Assembly: GCF_002934065.1 (NCBI RefSeq)
Contig: NZ_CP018049.1
Location: forward strand, 184,501 to 248,500
Reading direction: 5' to 3'
DNA: 64,000 nucleotides
Source of the DNA: Pseudomonas orientalis
Lineage (GTDB): Bacteria > Pseudomonadota > Gammaproteobacteria > Pseudomonadales > Pseudomonadaceae
This document shows, one piece after another, positions 45,350-53,697 of this stretch. Position numbers and translations under genes: made by a program. Numbering within the stretch: position 1 is the first letter of the stretch; each line of letters begins with the position of its first letter. The notes beneath the pieces are model-generated. The model was not told the DNA's origin, ran no database searches, and saw nothing but the letters and a program-made list of their open reading frames with translations.

Positions 45350-45712
45350 ATGAGCAAGGCAGTGAAGTTGGCGCTGATGCTGACAGCAATCGCGACGGTA
45401 GCCGGGTGCCAGACGGCGCCCCAGCCCCTGTATCAATGGGAGAGCTACCAGCCGCAGGTTTACGAATACTTCAAGGGCGAGCCCAAGGAAGCGCAGGTGG
45501 AAGCACTGGAACGCGATCTGCAGAAGATCAACGCCAGTGGCCGCAAGGCGCCGCCGGGTTACCACGCGCACCTGGGCATGCTGTACATGAACATGGGCAA
45601 GGATGATCAGATGGTGCAGGAGTTTCGCACCGAGAAGGCCCTGTTCCCCGAGTCCGCTGCGTACATGGACTTTCTGCTGAAAAACGCCAAGACCGGAGTC
45701 GCCACCAAATGA
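45350..45712 (+). CDS. DUF4810-family lipoprotein
   Basis: A 120-residue lipoprotein (signal to VAGC, about residue 17) with the conserved LYQWESYQPQVYEYFKG start of the mature part and a TPR-like C-terminus (GYHAHLGMLYMNMGKDDQMV, then FPESAAYMDFLL). An AAGGAG site precedes the ATG. It lies 29 bases after the CsgG gene and overlaps the next gene by four bases. This triplet order is conserved in other proteobacteria; its function is not established. Confidence 0.85.
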   Translation: MSKAVKLALMLTAIATVAGCQTAPQPLYQWESYQPQVYEYFKGEPKEAQVEALERDLQKINASGRKAPPGYHAHLGMLYMNMGKDDQMVQEFRTEKALFPESAAYMDFLLKNAKTGVATK

Positions 45713-46359
45713 GCCTGTTAAAACTCACCGGCGCCTTGCTGGCCCTGGCGTTGCTCGGCGGTTGCGCGGCGCCCAAGACAGTCGACTACTCGGCGTACAA
45801 ACAGGCGCGGCCCAAGTCGATCCTGGTACTGCCTCCGATCAATGAATCGCCGGAAGTGCAGGCGTCCTACAGCCTGGTGTCGCAAGTCACCTACCCGTTG
45901 GCCGAAGCCGGCTACTACGTGTTGCCGATTGCCCTGGTGGACGAAACCTTCCGCCAGAACGGCCTGACCACCGCCAACGACATCCAGGCGGTACTGCCGG
46001 CCAAGCTGCATGACATCTTTGGTGCGGACGCGGCGTTGTACATCACGGTCAGTGAATACGGCACCAAGTACATGCTGATCTCCAGCGACACCTCAGTGAC
46101 GGCCTCGGCCAAGCTGGTGGACCTGCGCACCGGCACCACCCTGTGGACCGGCGCAGCGCGTGCGTCCAGCGAGGAAGGCAACAACAACGGTGGCGGCCTG
46201 GTGGGCATGCTGATCACGGCGGCGGTCAAGCAGGTGATCAACAGTTCCACCGACGCGGCGCACCCGATTGCCGGTATCACCAGTGCGCGCCTGCTGTCGG
46301 CAGGGCAACGCACCGGCATCCTGTACGGCCCGCGTAACCCGAAATACGGCACGGACTGA
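45709..46359 (+). CDS. DUF799/GNA1162-family lipoprotein
   Basis: A 216-residue lipoprotein with signal MSLLKLTGALLALALLGGC (lipobox LGGC). The mature domain has KSILVLPPINESPEVQASYS, YPLAEAGYYVLPIALVDETF and LHDIFGADAALYITVSEYG, as in the DUF799 family typified by meningococcal GNA1162. The ATG overlaps the DUF4810 stop (ATGA). Third gene of the CsgG operon; the three proteins probably form one outer-membrane-linked complex, by inference from gene order. Confidence 0.87.
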   Translation: MSLLKLTGALLALALLGGCAAPKTVDYSAYKQARPKSILVLPPINESPEVQASYSLVSQVTYPLAEAGYYVLPIALVDETFRQNGLTTANDIQAVLPAKLHDIFGADAALYITVSEYGTKYMLISSDTSVTASAKLVDLRTGTTLWTGAARASSEEGNNNGGGLVGMLITAAVKQVINSSTDAAHPIAGITSARLLSAGQRTGILYGPRNPKYGTD

Positions 46360-46385
46360 CGTTCTTCAAACACTGAAGATCAACT

Positions 46386-46473
46386 GTGGGAGGGGGCTTG
46401 CCCCCGATGACGGTACATCAGTCACTACTGCAGTGGCTGACCCACCGCCATCGGGAGCAAGCCCCCTCCCACA
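46386..46473. repeat. REPIN, GTGGGAGG class
   Basis: Full REPIN after the CsgG operon; right arm has GGGAGCAAGC instead of GGGGGCAAGC. Confidence 0.9.
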
Positions 46474-46570
46474 TTGTTTTTTGCTGTGAGGTCAATTGGG
46501 GTTTAACCCGAACCCCACCCACCTCGCGTCTGACCTTGTGAACGGCTCATTCATTCACGAGGCCCAGCCC

Positions 46571-48190
46571 ATGTCCTACGCTCTGCTCTCCCTGCGTCCT
46601 GCTGCCCAAGGCTTCACCGTTACCCTGCTGGTGGCGCTGGCCGGATGCGGGCTGTCGTCGTCCCCTGACCTGGCGAAACCGGCGGAACCCGTCGCAGCGC
46701 TTCAACGCGCCCCGGCCCAGGGCGCGTGGGTCAAACGCATGGCCATGCCGGCACCGATGATGATGAGGGAGACGGCGACCCGGGATGAGCGCAGCGAACC
46801 GCGCGAGCAATACGCCAACCTGCCCGACAACCCGGTGCATCGCGTCGCCGAAGCACCGGTCTCCACCTTCAGCGTGGATGTCGACACCGGCAGCTACGCC
46901 AACGTAAGACGCTTCCTCAACCAGGGCCGCCTGCCGCCCGAAGGCGCGGTGCGACTGGAGGAAATGGTCAACTACTTCCCTTACGACTATGCGCTGCCTA
47001 CCGATGGCTCACCCTTTGGCGTCACCACTGAAGTCGCCGCCACGCCGTGGAACCCACGCACGCAACTCTTGCGCATCGGTATCAAGGCCTCCGACAAAAC
47101 TGTGGCAGAACTGGCCCCGGCCAACCTGGTATTTCTGGTGGATGTGTCCGGCTCCATGAACCGTCGCGAAGGGCTGCCGCTGGTCAAAAGCACGCTGAAA
47201 TTATTGGTGGATCAACTGCGTGATCAGGACCGCGTGTCACTGGTGGCATACGCCGGTGAATCCCGCGTGGTGCTCAAACCCACCTCCGGGCGTGACAAAA
47301 CCACGATCCGCAACGCCATCGACCAACTCACCGCCGGTGGCGCCACCGCTGGCGCGTCCGGCATCGAGCTGGCCTACCAGATGGCCCGCGAAGGCTTTAT
47401 CGACCAGGGCATCAACCGCATCCTGCTGGCCACCGACGGTGACTTCAACGTGGGCATCAGCGACTTCGACAGCCTCAAGCAAATGGCGGCGGACCAGCGC
47501 AAAAGCGGCGTATCGCTGACCACCCTCGGCTTTGGCGTGGACAACTACAACGAACACCTGATGGAACAACTGGCCGACGCCGGTGACGGCAACTACGCCT
47601 ACATCGACAACTTGCGTGAGGCGCGCAAGGTGCTGGTGGACCAGCTCAGCTCGACCCTGGCGGTGGTGGCGCGGGATGTGAAATTGCAGGTGGAATTCAA
47701 CCCGGCACAGGTCAGCGAATACCGCCTGCTCGGCTATGAAAACCGCGCCCTGAAGCGTGAGGATTTCAACAACGACAAGGTCGATGCCGGCGAAATCGGC
47801 GCAGGGCACACGGTGACCGCGTTGTATGAAATCGTGCCGAAGGGCGAGAAGGGCTGGCTGGAGCCGTTGCGCTATGCCAGAGCACCTGCGGCTGAAAACA
47901 CCTCGGCCGAACTGGCGACGGTGCGCGTGCGCTACAAACCGGCTGCGGACGGTGACAGCCAGTTGATCGAACGGGCCGTCGACAAAACGACTACCAAGCC
48001 CAGCAGCGACCTACGCTTCAGCGCCGCCGTGGCCGCTTTCGCCCAACAGCTCAAGGGCGATGGCTACACTGGCAACATGAGCTTGCAGGACATCGCCGCC
48101 CTGGCCCGCTCGGCCCGAGGCGACGACCCGTTCGGCCTGCGCAACGAATTCGTGCAACTGGTCGAACTGGCCCAAAGCCTAAAACCCTGA
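46571..48190 (+). CDS. VWA-domain lipoprotein with DUF3520 C-terminus (YfbK-like)
   Basis: A 539-residue protein. The signal peptide ends at a lipobox (LVALAGC, about residue 27). A VWF-type N-terminal motif (SYANVRRFLNQGRLPPEGAVRLEEMVNYF) precedes a von Willebrand A domain with the MIDAS motif DVSGSM and ATDGDFNVG; the C-terminal DUF3520 part follows. ATG 46571 is chosen as it begins a signal peptide. Related genes often lie beside ECF sigma factors, as here, separated only by a REPIN. The function is unknown; the family is thought to bind divalent metal and partner proteins in the envelope. Confidence 0.88.
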   Translation: MSYALLSLRPAAQGFTVTLLVALAGCGLSSSPDLAKPAEPVAALQRAPAQGAWVKRMAMPAPMMMRETATRDERSEPREQYANLPDNPVHRVAEAPVSTFSVDVDTGSYANVRRFLNQGRLPPEGAVRLEEMVNYFPYDYALPTDGSPFGVTTEVAATPWNPRTQLLRIGIKASDKTVAELAPANLVFLVDVSGSMNRREGLPLVKSTLKLLVDQLRDQDRVSLVAYAGESRVVLKPTSGRDKTTIRNAIDQLTAGGATAGASGIELAYQMAREGFIDQGINRILLATDGDFNVGISDFDSLKQMAADQRKSGVSLTTLGFGVDNYNEHLMEQLADAGDGNYAYIDNLREARKVLVDQLSSTLAVVARDVKLQVEFNPAQVSEYRLLGYENRALKREDFNNDKVDAGEIGAGHTVTALYEIVPKGEKGWLEPLRYARAPAAENTSAELATVRVRYKPAADGDSQLIERAVDKTTTKPSSDLRFSAAVAAFAQQLKGDGYTGNMSLQDIAALARSARGDDPFGLRNEFVQLVELAQSLKP

Positions 48191-48214
48191 TCCCGAGCAC
48201 AATGAAGATCAAAT

Positions 48215-48302
48215 GTGGGAGGGGGCTTGCCCCCGATAGCGGCCTATCATTACCAAATGTGCTGACTGACCCACCGCCATCGGGAGCAAGCCCCCTCCCA
48301 CA
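48215..48302. repeat. REPIN, GTGGGAGG class
   Basis: Full REPIN between the VWA gene and the sigma factor gene. Confidence 0.9.
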
Positions 48303-48344
48303 CTTGAACCCGCTTCGGCTTATAAAAAGGAGTCTGCCCACTAC

Positions 48345-48917
48345 ATGGCCGTTCCAGACGATCCACCCAGCGACGAATCGCTGCTGGCCCGCTACCGCAC
48401 CGGCGACGCTGCTGCGTTCGAAGCCTTGTACGCCCGGCACCGCCAGGGCCTGTACCGCTTCCTCGTATCCCTGTGCAACAAACCCGAACTGGCCGAAGAA
48501 ATCTACCAGGACACCTGGCTCAGCCTGATCCGCAGCACCACCCAGCCACAAGGCCGGGCGAGTTTTCGCACCTGGTTGTTCCAGATCGCCCGCAACCGCC
48601 TGATCGACCACTGGCGCAAACACGGCCTGCACAACCCGCTGCACGACAGCTACGACGAGTTGCTGCACGCCCAGCCCGACGACAGCGCCGGCCCCGAACA
48701 GCAACTGAGCCTGAACCGCGACCAAGCGCGCCTCGACGCCGCCGTGCAAGCCTTGCCCGAAGACCAGCGCGAAGTCTTCCTGCTGCGCCTGCACGGCGAC
48801 CTCGAAGTCCCGCAAATCGCCACCCTCACCGGTGCCCCGCTGGAAACCGTTAAAAGCCGCTTGCGCTATGCCCTGCAGAAATTGCGGCGCCTGCTGGCCG
48901 ACGAGGTAACTGTATGA
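48345..48917 (+). CDS. ECF RNA polymerase sigma factor
   Basis: A 190-residue sigma-70 family protein: region 2 about residues 25-95 (LYARHRQGLYRFLVSLC, AEEIYQDTWLSLIR, FRTWLFQIARNRLIDHWRK) and region 4 about 130-185 (LPEDQREVFLLRLHGDLEVP, then the helix-turn-helix ETVKSRLRYALQKLRR). AAAAGGAG lies before the ATG. The stop overlaps the next ATG by four bases, the usual arrangement with a membrane regulator. Targets cannot be read from the sequence. Confidence 0.92.
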   Translation: MAVPDDPPSDESLLARYRTGDAAAFEALYARHRQGLYRFLVSLCNKPELAEEIYQDTWLSLIRSTTQPQGRASFRTWLFQIARNRLIDHWRKHGLHNPLHDSYDELLHAQPDDSAGPEQQLSLNRDQARLDAAVQALPEDQREVFLLRLHGDLEVPQIATLTGAPLETVKSRLRYALQKLRRLLADEVTV

Positions 48918-49465
48918 CTGCCCCCCGAGACCCGAACGATCCGCGCGACGAAGCGCTGATCCAGCACTATCGCCAGAACAGCGCCGGCGAACCGCCCGCA
49001 TTCCTGGACACATTCATTCTCAACGCCGCCCGCCGCGAAGCGCCTGCCCCCAAGCCCAGCCTGTGGCAACGCTGGCTGCGTCTGTGCCAGCAACCGCGTT
49101 GGCAGATGGCGATCGCCAGCGTGGCCGGTGTGGCGTTGCTGGCAGGCGTGATGACGCGCACCCCCGAGCTTGCCCCGGTACAAAACACCCGCCTCGCTGC
49201 CCCGGCCACGTTTTCCGCGCCTGCGCCCATGAGCGCACCGCCGCGTGCCGAGTCGTTCAGCGCCGAAATGAACAGTGACGCCTTGCCCCAAGGCAAGCTG
49301 GCCAAGCGCGCAGTGCCTGACCCGCTGGAGCAGGGCTTGCAGGAAGTGTTGCGCCTGCGCGCGGCAGGCGATGAGGGTGCCGCGACGGCGAAACTGGCCG
49401 AGTTGCAAAAACGCTTTCCTGCGCAAAATCTTGAGGAGCGCCTCAAGGCATTGCAGCCTCACTGA
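48914..49465 (+). CDS. Putative membrane anti-sigma factor
   Basis: A 183-residue protein with a cytoplasmic N-terminus of about 55 residues (PRDEALIQHYRQNS...FLDTFILNAARRE), one transmembrane helix (MAIASVAGVALLAGVM, about 68-84), and an Ala/Pro-rich periplasmic part with a helical end. This topology and the ATGA overlap with the ECF sigma gene suggest an anti-sigma factor. It has no HxxxCxxC zinc motif. A strong terminator follows. Confidence 0.7.
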   Translation: MTAPRDPNDPRDEALIQHYRQNSAGEPPAFLDTFILNAARREAPAPKPSLWQRWLRLCQQPRWQMAIASVAGVALLAGVMTRTPELAPVQNTRLAAPATFSAPAPMSAPPRAESFSAEMNSDALPQGKLAKRAVPDPLEQGLQEVLRLRAAGDEGAATAKLAELQKRFPAQNLEERLKALQPH

Positions 49466-49473
49466 CCCCGTGG

Positions 49474-49505
49474 CGATGGTATCGCGGGATACCATCGCCC
49501 CTTTT
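49474..49505 (+). terminator. Rho-independent terminator of the sigma operon
   Basis: GGCGATGGTATC-GCGG-GATACCATCGCC is a perfect 12-bp stem with a 4-base loop, followed by CCTTTT. Confidence 0.92.
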
Positions 49506-49621
49506 CACTCATCTTGCACTGAACCTATTACGCAATAGCCCAATGCCATGGATGCTATTTGCTATCATTTAATTGAGCAGGGCAGCCAGAAGTTTAAAGT
49601 GAATTTAAAGTACGAGTTGAT

Positions 49622-49960
49622 ATGAGTAAAAAATATTTAATTGAGAATTTTATGATATCCATTTTCATATTTGTTCTCTTCTTTACCGACATTTTTGGAG
49701 CGAACACTTTTGTGGAGGATATTAGCTTCACTGTTATGATTTTAGGAGCAGGCAGTATTTTCTTGTTTCCGTTCTCTCGATTTATAATCGAGCAGACAGC
49801 GCTTCGATTCACACGTCGTGAATTCTGGACGACCGGCTTACTGACGGAGTCGCCTGGGAAAAACGGGCTGTATGTGATTTTTTATATGGTGTGCATCGTT
49901 TTTGCCATTCCTGCCGTGCTTGGGTACCTATTCTATTCAGCACTAAAAAAAGTGGCCTAA
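49622..49960 (+). CDS. ColE1-type bacteriocin immunity protein
   Basis: A 112-residue inner-membrane protein with three hydrophobic segments (about 9-28, 36-56, 84-106) and the conserved loop LRFTRREFWTTGLLTESPGK followed by NGLYVIFYM, characteristic of immunity proteins to pore-forming colicins of the E1/Ia group. It would block the pore domain of the convergent bacteriocin at the inner membrane. It is AT-rich, unlike its left neighbours. The ATG is poorly supplied with a ribosome-binding site. Transcription opposes that of the toxin, so immunity need not await the SOS response. Confidence 0.88.
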   Translation: MSKKYLIENFMISIFIFVLFFTDIFGANTFVEDISFTVMILGAGSIFLFPFSRFIIEQTALRFTRREFWTTGLLTESPGKNGLYVIFYMVCIVFAIPAVLGYLFYSALKKVA

Positions 49961-49971
49961 AAAGGCCACTT
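49950..49971. terminator. Bidirectional terminator between bacteriocin and immunity genes
   Basis: AAGTGGCCT-AAAA-AGGCCACTT, a perfect 9-bp stem, is flanked by A-rich sequence on the left and GTTTTT on the right, so it can end both convergent transcripts. The stem begins inside the last codons of the immunity gene. Confidence 0.9.
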
Positions 49972-49978
49972 CGTGTTT

Positions 49979-51265
49979 TTAGAAAGGAAGCACTGCGTCG
50001 AGCGCATCGTTAAATTGCTTAACACGTTTATCGTCAATAAATGCACTGACAAATGCCATGATCAGCGCAAACGCCACAATCCCCACGGGTGACGAAACAG
50101 TCACGCCGAACGCAAAAGCAATCAAACCTGTTGCCGCAGCACCTGCAAACAGTGTTTCCACTTTCAGTGCCGTGTTATTCCAATCACCTGTTGCGTAGCT
50201 TTTACTTACTTCATTATGCAAGTCATAGGCATCAATGGCTTTGCCTACATAACCAAAGCCTTTGGCAAACCTGTTCAGGTTTTTTCCCAACTCCGCGCTA
50301 TCAAGCGAGTCCAGGGCATTGACGATGGCCGCGCGGTCAGCCGCACTGAATTTCTTATCCAGCGCGCCCTTGTATTGCTCAAAGGCATTCAGTGCCTCTT
50401 GTGCGCTGCGAAGCTTTTTGCCCTTCGCACTGTCGGCCAATTCTGCTGAGAGCGTTGACATTTGCTGGCCAAATTTCTCTCCGATCTCCTTGTAAAAATC
50501 AGCAGTGAATTTAATGGCATCTTTGATTTCCGCATCGGCCTTTGCCTGCTCTTCGGCAAGACGCTCTGCTTCAGCTTTTGCTGCGGCCTCGGCAGCCAGG
50601 CGTTCGGCCTCCGCCTGCGCCGCAAGACGTGCATCTTCCTCCGCTTGAGCGGTAGCGATCAAACCCGTCAAAGCGTTAGATTTTTCAGTCAACAATCGAA
50701 TCTTTTCAGACAGGTATCTGCTTTTGTAGGCCGCGCTATAGGAATCGGCAAGTGCCTGATACGCGTGTTTGAAGCCCAGCCGATCTTTATATTCAAGATT
50801 GACGAAATCTACCGCATTGTGCGGTATGTCTTTCAGTAAAGGATCCCTACCGAAGTAAGCGTTAGCCGCCGCAAGACTGGCAGTAAGGTCAGCCTGTGAG
50901 GCGTTGATTAGAGCATCAACAACGGCTTTTTCTTTCCTGGATTTTTCCAGTACCGGAAGAACATCCGCCCCAACGGCTGCGGCAACCTCCGAGTCGATCT
51001 CGGCCAGCAGGTTAGGCAAGTTGGCAGCGTAAGAATCTGCAATCTGCTTTTGCGCCCTGACCGCCAGCGCCACCTTCGTCATCGTACTGTCAGGATGACT
51101 GAAGTTCATCTTTCGCATGAGCGCATCGATGTCTGAAAAATCAACGATTTTCCCATCCCACGGCAAGGGCTTGGCAATAAAACCTCCCCCTGGCAGCGGC
51201 CCAGGAGGAAGGGGCAGTGGCGGCTCAGGCGTTACGATAATTGGCGGTAGAGTAATGTCAGTCAT
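49979..51265 (-). CDS. Pore-forming colicin-like bacteriocin
   Basis: A 428-residue bacteriocin. The N-terminus is proline-rich (ITLPPIIVTPEPPLPLPP), suitable for receptor or TonB/Tol interaction; the middle contains a long Ala/Glu coiled coil (EEDARLAAQAEAERLAAEAA, about residues 228-275); the last ~140 residues match the colicin pore-forming domain, with the hydrophobic hairpin TGLIAFAFGVTVSSPVGIVA and AFVSAFI near the end. ATG 51265 follows a strong AAGGAG. The shorter start is preferred because upstream codons cross the promoter. It kills related cells by depolarising the inner membrane. LexA control is indicated by the promoter. Confidence 0.9.
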   Translation of the reverse strand: MTDITLPPIIVTPEPPLPLPPGPLPGGGFIAKPLPWDGKIVDFSDIDALMRKMNFSHPDSTMTKVALAVRAQKQIADSYAANLPNLLAEIDSEVAAAVGADVLPVLEKSRKEKAVVDALINASQADLTASLAAANAYFGRDPLLKDIPHNAVDFVNLEYKDRLGFKHAYQALADSYSAAYKSRYLSEKIRLLTEKSNALTGLIATAQAEEDARLAAQAEAERLAAEAAAKAEAERLAEEQAKADAEIKDAIKFTADFYKEIGEKFGQQMSTLSAELADSAKGKKLRSAQEALNAFEQYKGALDKKFSAADRAAIVNALDSLDSAELGKNLNRFAKGFGYVGKAIDAYDLHNEVSKSYATGDWNNTALKVETLFAGAAATGLIAFAFGVTVSSPVGIVAFALIMAFVSAFIDDKRVKQFNDALDAVLPF

Positions 51266-51363
51266 GAATATCTCCTTGATATTTAGCTTCCTTGAGAATG
51301 CCCACCTTGCTGACGATTGCAGGGGGAGGGCAAACGGCGTGAGGCAGAAGCCAGCACATCGAT

Positions 51364-51392
51364 ACTGTACATAAACGCAGTGTTGATGCCAA
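51364..51392 (-). promoter_or_regulatory. SOS (LexA-box) promoter of the bacteriocin gene
   Basis: ACTGTACATAAACGCAGT (51364-51381) fits the LexA consensus CTG-N10-CAG. On the minus strand a -35 TTGGCA (51387-51392) and a -10 TACAGT (51364-51369) are 17 bases apart, and the LexA box covers the -10 and spacer. It lies ~100 bases before the start codon, a classical arrangement for DNA-damage-induced bacteriocins. Confidence 0.8.
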
Positions 51393-51431
51393 GAGAAAAT
51401 ATGCATTTGTGCATATTTCTGGAGCGACCTG

Positions 51432-51563
51432 ATCGTTCCCACGCTCCGCGTGGGAATGCCGCCCGGGACGCTCCGCGTCCTGCTCTCAGCGAAAAGTCCG
51501 GCACTTGTGCAACGGTGACGCGGAGCGTCACCGGATGCATTCCCACGCGGAGCAAGGGAACGA
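51432..51563. repeat. Palindromic intergenic repeat (CGTTCCCACGC class)
   Basis: GATCGTTCCCACGCTCCGCG at the left and its near complement (CACGCGGAGCAAGGGAACGATC) at the right enclose further inverted pieces (GACGCTCCGCGTC, GTGACGCGGAGCGTCAC). This is a common Pseudomonas dispersed palindrome. It lies between the bacteriocin promoter and the tRNA gene. Confidence 0.8.
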
Positions 51564-51586
51564 TCAAAAGCTGAAGAACAAAAAAA

Positions 51587-51610
51587 GCCCCAGATCTCTT
51601 GACCTGGGGC
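51587..51610. terminator. Terminator of the tRNA-Arg gene
   Basis: GCCCCAG-ATCTCTTGAC-CTGGGGC forms a stem; on the minus strand it is followed by TTTTTTT, just downstream of the tRNA. On the plus strand a shorter T-run is also present. Confidence 0.85.
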
Positions 51611-51626
51611 TTTTTCATTTCATATC

Positions 51627-51703
51627 TGGTGCACCCGGCGGGATTCGAACCCACGACCCCTGCCTTCGGAGGGCAGTACTCTATCCAGCTGAGCTACGGA
51701 TGC
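51627..51703 (-). tRNA. tRNA-Arg (anticodon CCG)
   Basis: Read on the minus strand, 77 bases from GCATCCG to the encoded CCA fold as a tRNA: D-arm AGCTCAGCTGGATAGAG, anticodon stem CTGCC/GGCAG with loop CTCCGAA (anticodon CCG, reading CGG), and T-arm GGGTTCGAATCCC. The acceptor stem is GCATCCG with CGGGTGC. Confidence 0.95.
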
Positions 51704-51926
51704 TTGTGCGGGCGACATCATACCCATGTCGACCTTGGGCGTCCATGCTGGTCTTTGGGCGTTTGAGTGTAGGAATCTGCCGTATAGAGGCCCTGCGCTG
51801 TGCGCCACTGAACGATGCAATGAAATCTGGGCCAGTTACGCTGATCAGAAAAATCTGGCAAAAGCCCCGTTTACGTTCTTTTTTTCGAACAGCCTATTGC
51901 CCCTTCCCCCCATTGATCCTAGGATT

Positions 51927-51944
51927 CGTTTGAGATTTCAAACG
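51927..51944. promoter_or_regulatory. Inverted repeat upstream of gabD
   Basis: CGTTTGA-GATT-TCAAACG is a perfect 7-bp inverted repeat about 130 bases before gabD. It could be an operator of the gabDT promoter. No regulator gene is adjacent, and the remainder of 51704-52073 holds nothing else I can support. Confidence 0.35.
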
Positions 51945-52073
51945 CTCTGTCTCCCGTGCGCGCTTTATAGAGGGTGCGCACCGAGGCTGATTTCCCTGAC
52001 GGCAGCCCACCAGGCGCCTTTCAATAACTCTAATTCGCTCCGCGTGCGCGCGGTGCTGTTAAGGAAAGCCGAC

Positions 52074-53516
52074 ATGCAGCTCAAAGATACCCAGTTGTTC
52101 CGCCAGCAAGCCTTCATCGATGGCGATTGGGTCGATGCGGACAACGGTCAGACGATCAAGGTCAACAACCCCGCCACGGGCGAGATTCTCGGTACCGTGC
52201 CGAAGATGGGCGCCGCGGAAACCCGCCGTGCCATCGAAGCGGCCGACAAGGCCCTGCCGGCCTGGCGTGCACTCACCGCCAAGGAGCGCGCCAACAAGCT
52301 GCGTCGTTGGTTCGAACTGCTGATCGAAAACCAGGACGACCTCGGCCGCCTGATGACCCTTGAACAAGGCAAGCCGCTGGCCGAAGCCAAGGGTGAAATT
52401 GTCTACGCCGCCTCCTTTATCGAGTGGTTCGCCGAAGAAGCCAAGCGCATCTACGGTGACGTGATTCCCGGCCACCAGCCCGACAAGCGCTTGATCGTGA
52501 TCAAGCAGCCGATCGGCGTGACCGCAGCCATCACCCCGTGGAACTTCCCCGCCGCCATGATCACCCGCAAAGCCGGCCCGGCCCTGGCCGCTGGTTGCAC
52601 CATGGTGATCAAGCCGGCCTCGCAAACGCCGTTTTCGGCCCTGGCCCTGGTTGAGCTGGCGCACCGTGCCGGTATTCCCAAAGGCGTGCTCAGCGTGGTC
52701 ACCGGCAGCGCCGGCGACATCGGCGGCGAGCTGACCAGCAACCCGATCGTGCGGAAATTGTCCTTCACCGGCTCCACCGAGATCGGTCGCCAGTTGATGG
52801 CTGAATGCGCCAAGGACATCAAGAAGGTCTCCCTGGAATTGGGCGGCAACGCGCCGTTCATCGTGTTCGACGACGCTGACCTGGATAAGGCCGTCGAGGG
52901 CGCGATCATTTCCAAGTACCGCAACAACGGCCAGACCTGCGTGTGCGCCAACCGTCTGTATATTCAGGATTCGGTGTACGACGCGTTTGCCGAAAAACTC
53001 AAAGTGGCCGTGGCCAAGCTCAAGATCGGCAACGGTCTGGAAGAAGGCACCACCACCGGTCCGCTGATCGACGAAAAAGCCGTGGCCAAGGTCAAAGAGC
53101 ACATTGCCGATGCCCTGAGCAAAGGCGCCAAGCTGCTGGCCGGTGGCAAGGCGATGGAAGGCAACTTCTTCGAGCCGACCATCCTTACCGACGTGCCGAA
53201 AAACGCCGCCGTGGCCAAGGAAGAAACCTTCGGTCCACTGGCGCCGCTGTTCCGTTTCAAAGACGAAGCCGAAGTGATCGCGATGTCCAACGACACCGAA
53301 TTCGGCCTGGCCTCGTATTTCTACGCCCGCGACCTGGGCCGTGTGTTCCGTGTGGCTGAAGCCCTGGAATACGGCATGGTCGGCGTCAACACCGGGTTGA
53401 TCTCCAACGAAGTGGCGCCGTTCGGCGGCATCAAGGCCTCGGGCCTGGGCCGTGAAGGCTCCAAGTACGGGATCGAGGATTACCTGGAAATCAAATACCT
53501 CTGCCTGGGCATCTAA
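52074..53516 (+). CDS. gabD: NADP-dependent succinate-semialdehyde dehydrogenase GabD
   Basis: A 480-residue aldehyde dehydrogenase that oxidises succinic semialdehyde to succinate in GABA catabolism. Motifs: TPWNFPAAMITRK (cofactor site), FTGSTEIGRQL, the catalytic Glu in VSLELGGNAPFIVFDDAD and the catalytic Cys in NNGQTCVCANR. ATG 52074 lies behind AAGGAAAG and gives the usual MQLKDTQLFRQQAFIDGDW start; longer in-frame starts are unlikely. Length equals that of other Pseudomonas GabD proteins. gabT follows. Confidence 0.96.
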   Translation: MQLKDTQLFRQQAFIDGDWVDADNGQTIKVNNPATGEILGTVPKMGAAETRRAIEAADKALPAWRALTAKERANKLRRWFELLIENQDDLGRLMTLEQGKPLAEAKGEIVYAASFIEWFAEEAKRIYGDVIPGHQPDKRLIVIKQPIGVTAAITPWNFPAAMITRKAGPALAAGCTMVIKPASQTPFSALALVELAHRAGIPKGVLSVVTGSAGDIGGELTSNPIVRKLSFTGSTEIGRQLMAECAKDIKKVSLELGGNAPFIVFDDADLDKAVEGAIISKYRNNGQTCVCANRLYIQDSVYDAFAEKLKVAVAKLKIGNGLEEGTTTGPLIDEKAVAKVKEHIADALSKGAKLLAGGKAMEGNFFEPTILTDVPKNAAVAKEETFGPLAPLFRFKDEAEVIAMSNDTEFGLASYFYARDLGRVFRVAEALEYGMVGVNTGLISNEVAPFGGIKASGLGREGSKYGIEDYLEIKYLCLGI

Positions 53517-53697
53517 GCCCTGTAAGAGATTGCAACAGACGCAAAGGGCACGAGAGCGCTGTCCCTTTGCGTGTTTCACGTCGTTATTCGCAGTGGCCGG
53601 GAAAGCTGTGGCAGTCGATCATCGCATGCTGCCGTAGTTGCCTCCCCGTCACCTATCCTTGAACCACGCCGCCCGATGAGCGGCGAATGAGGACTTT

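Noticed and set aside
48202..48528. Open frame crossing a REPIN and the sigma factor start
   Set aside because: It runs through the REPIN and a different frame of the sigma gene; no family resemblance.
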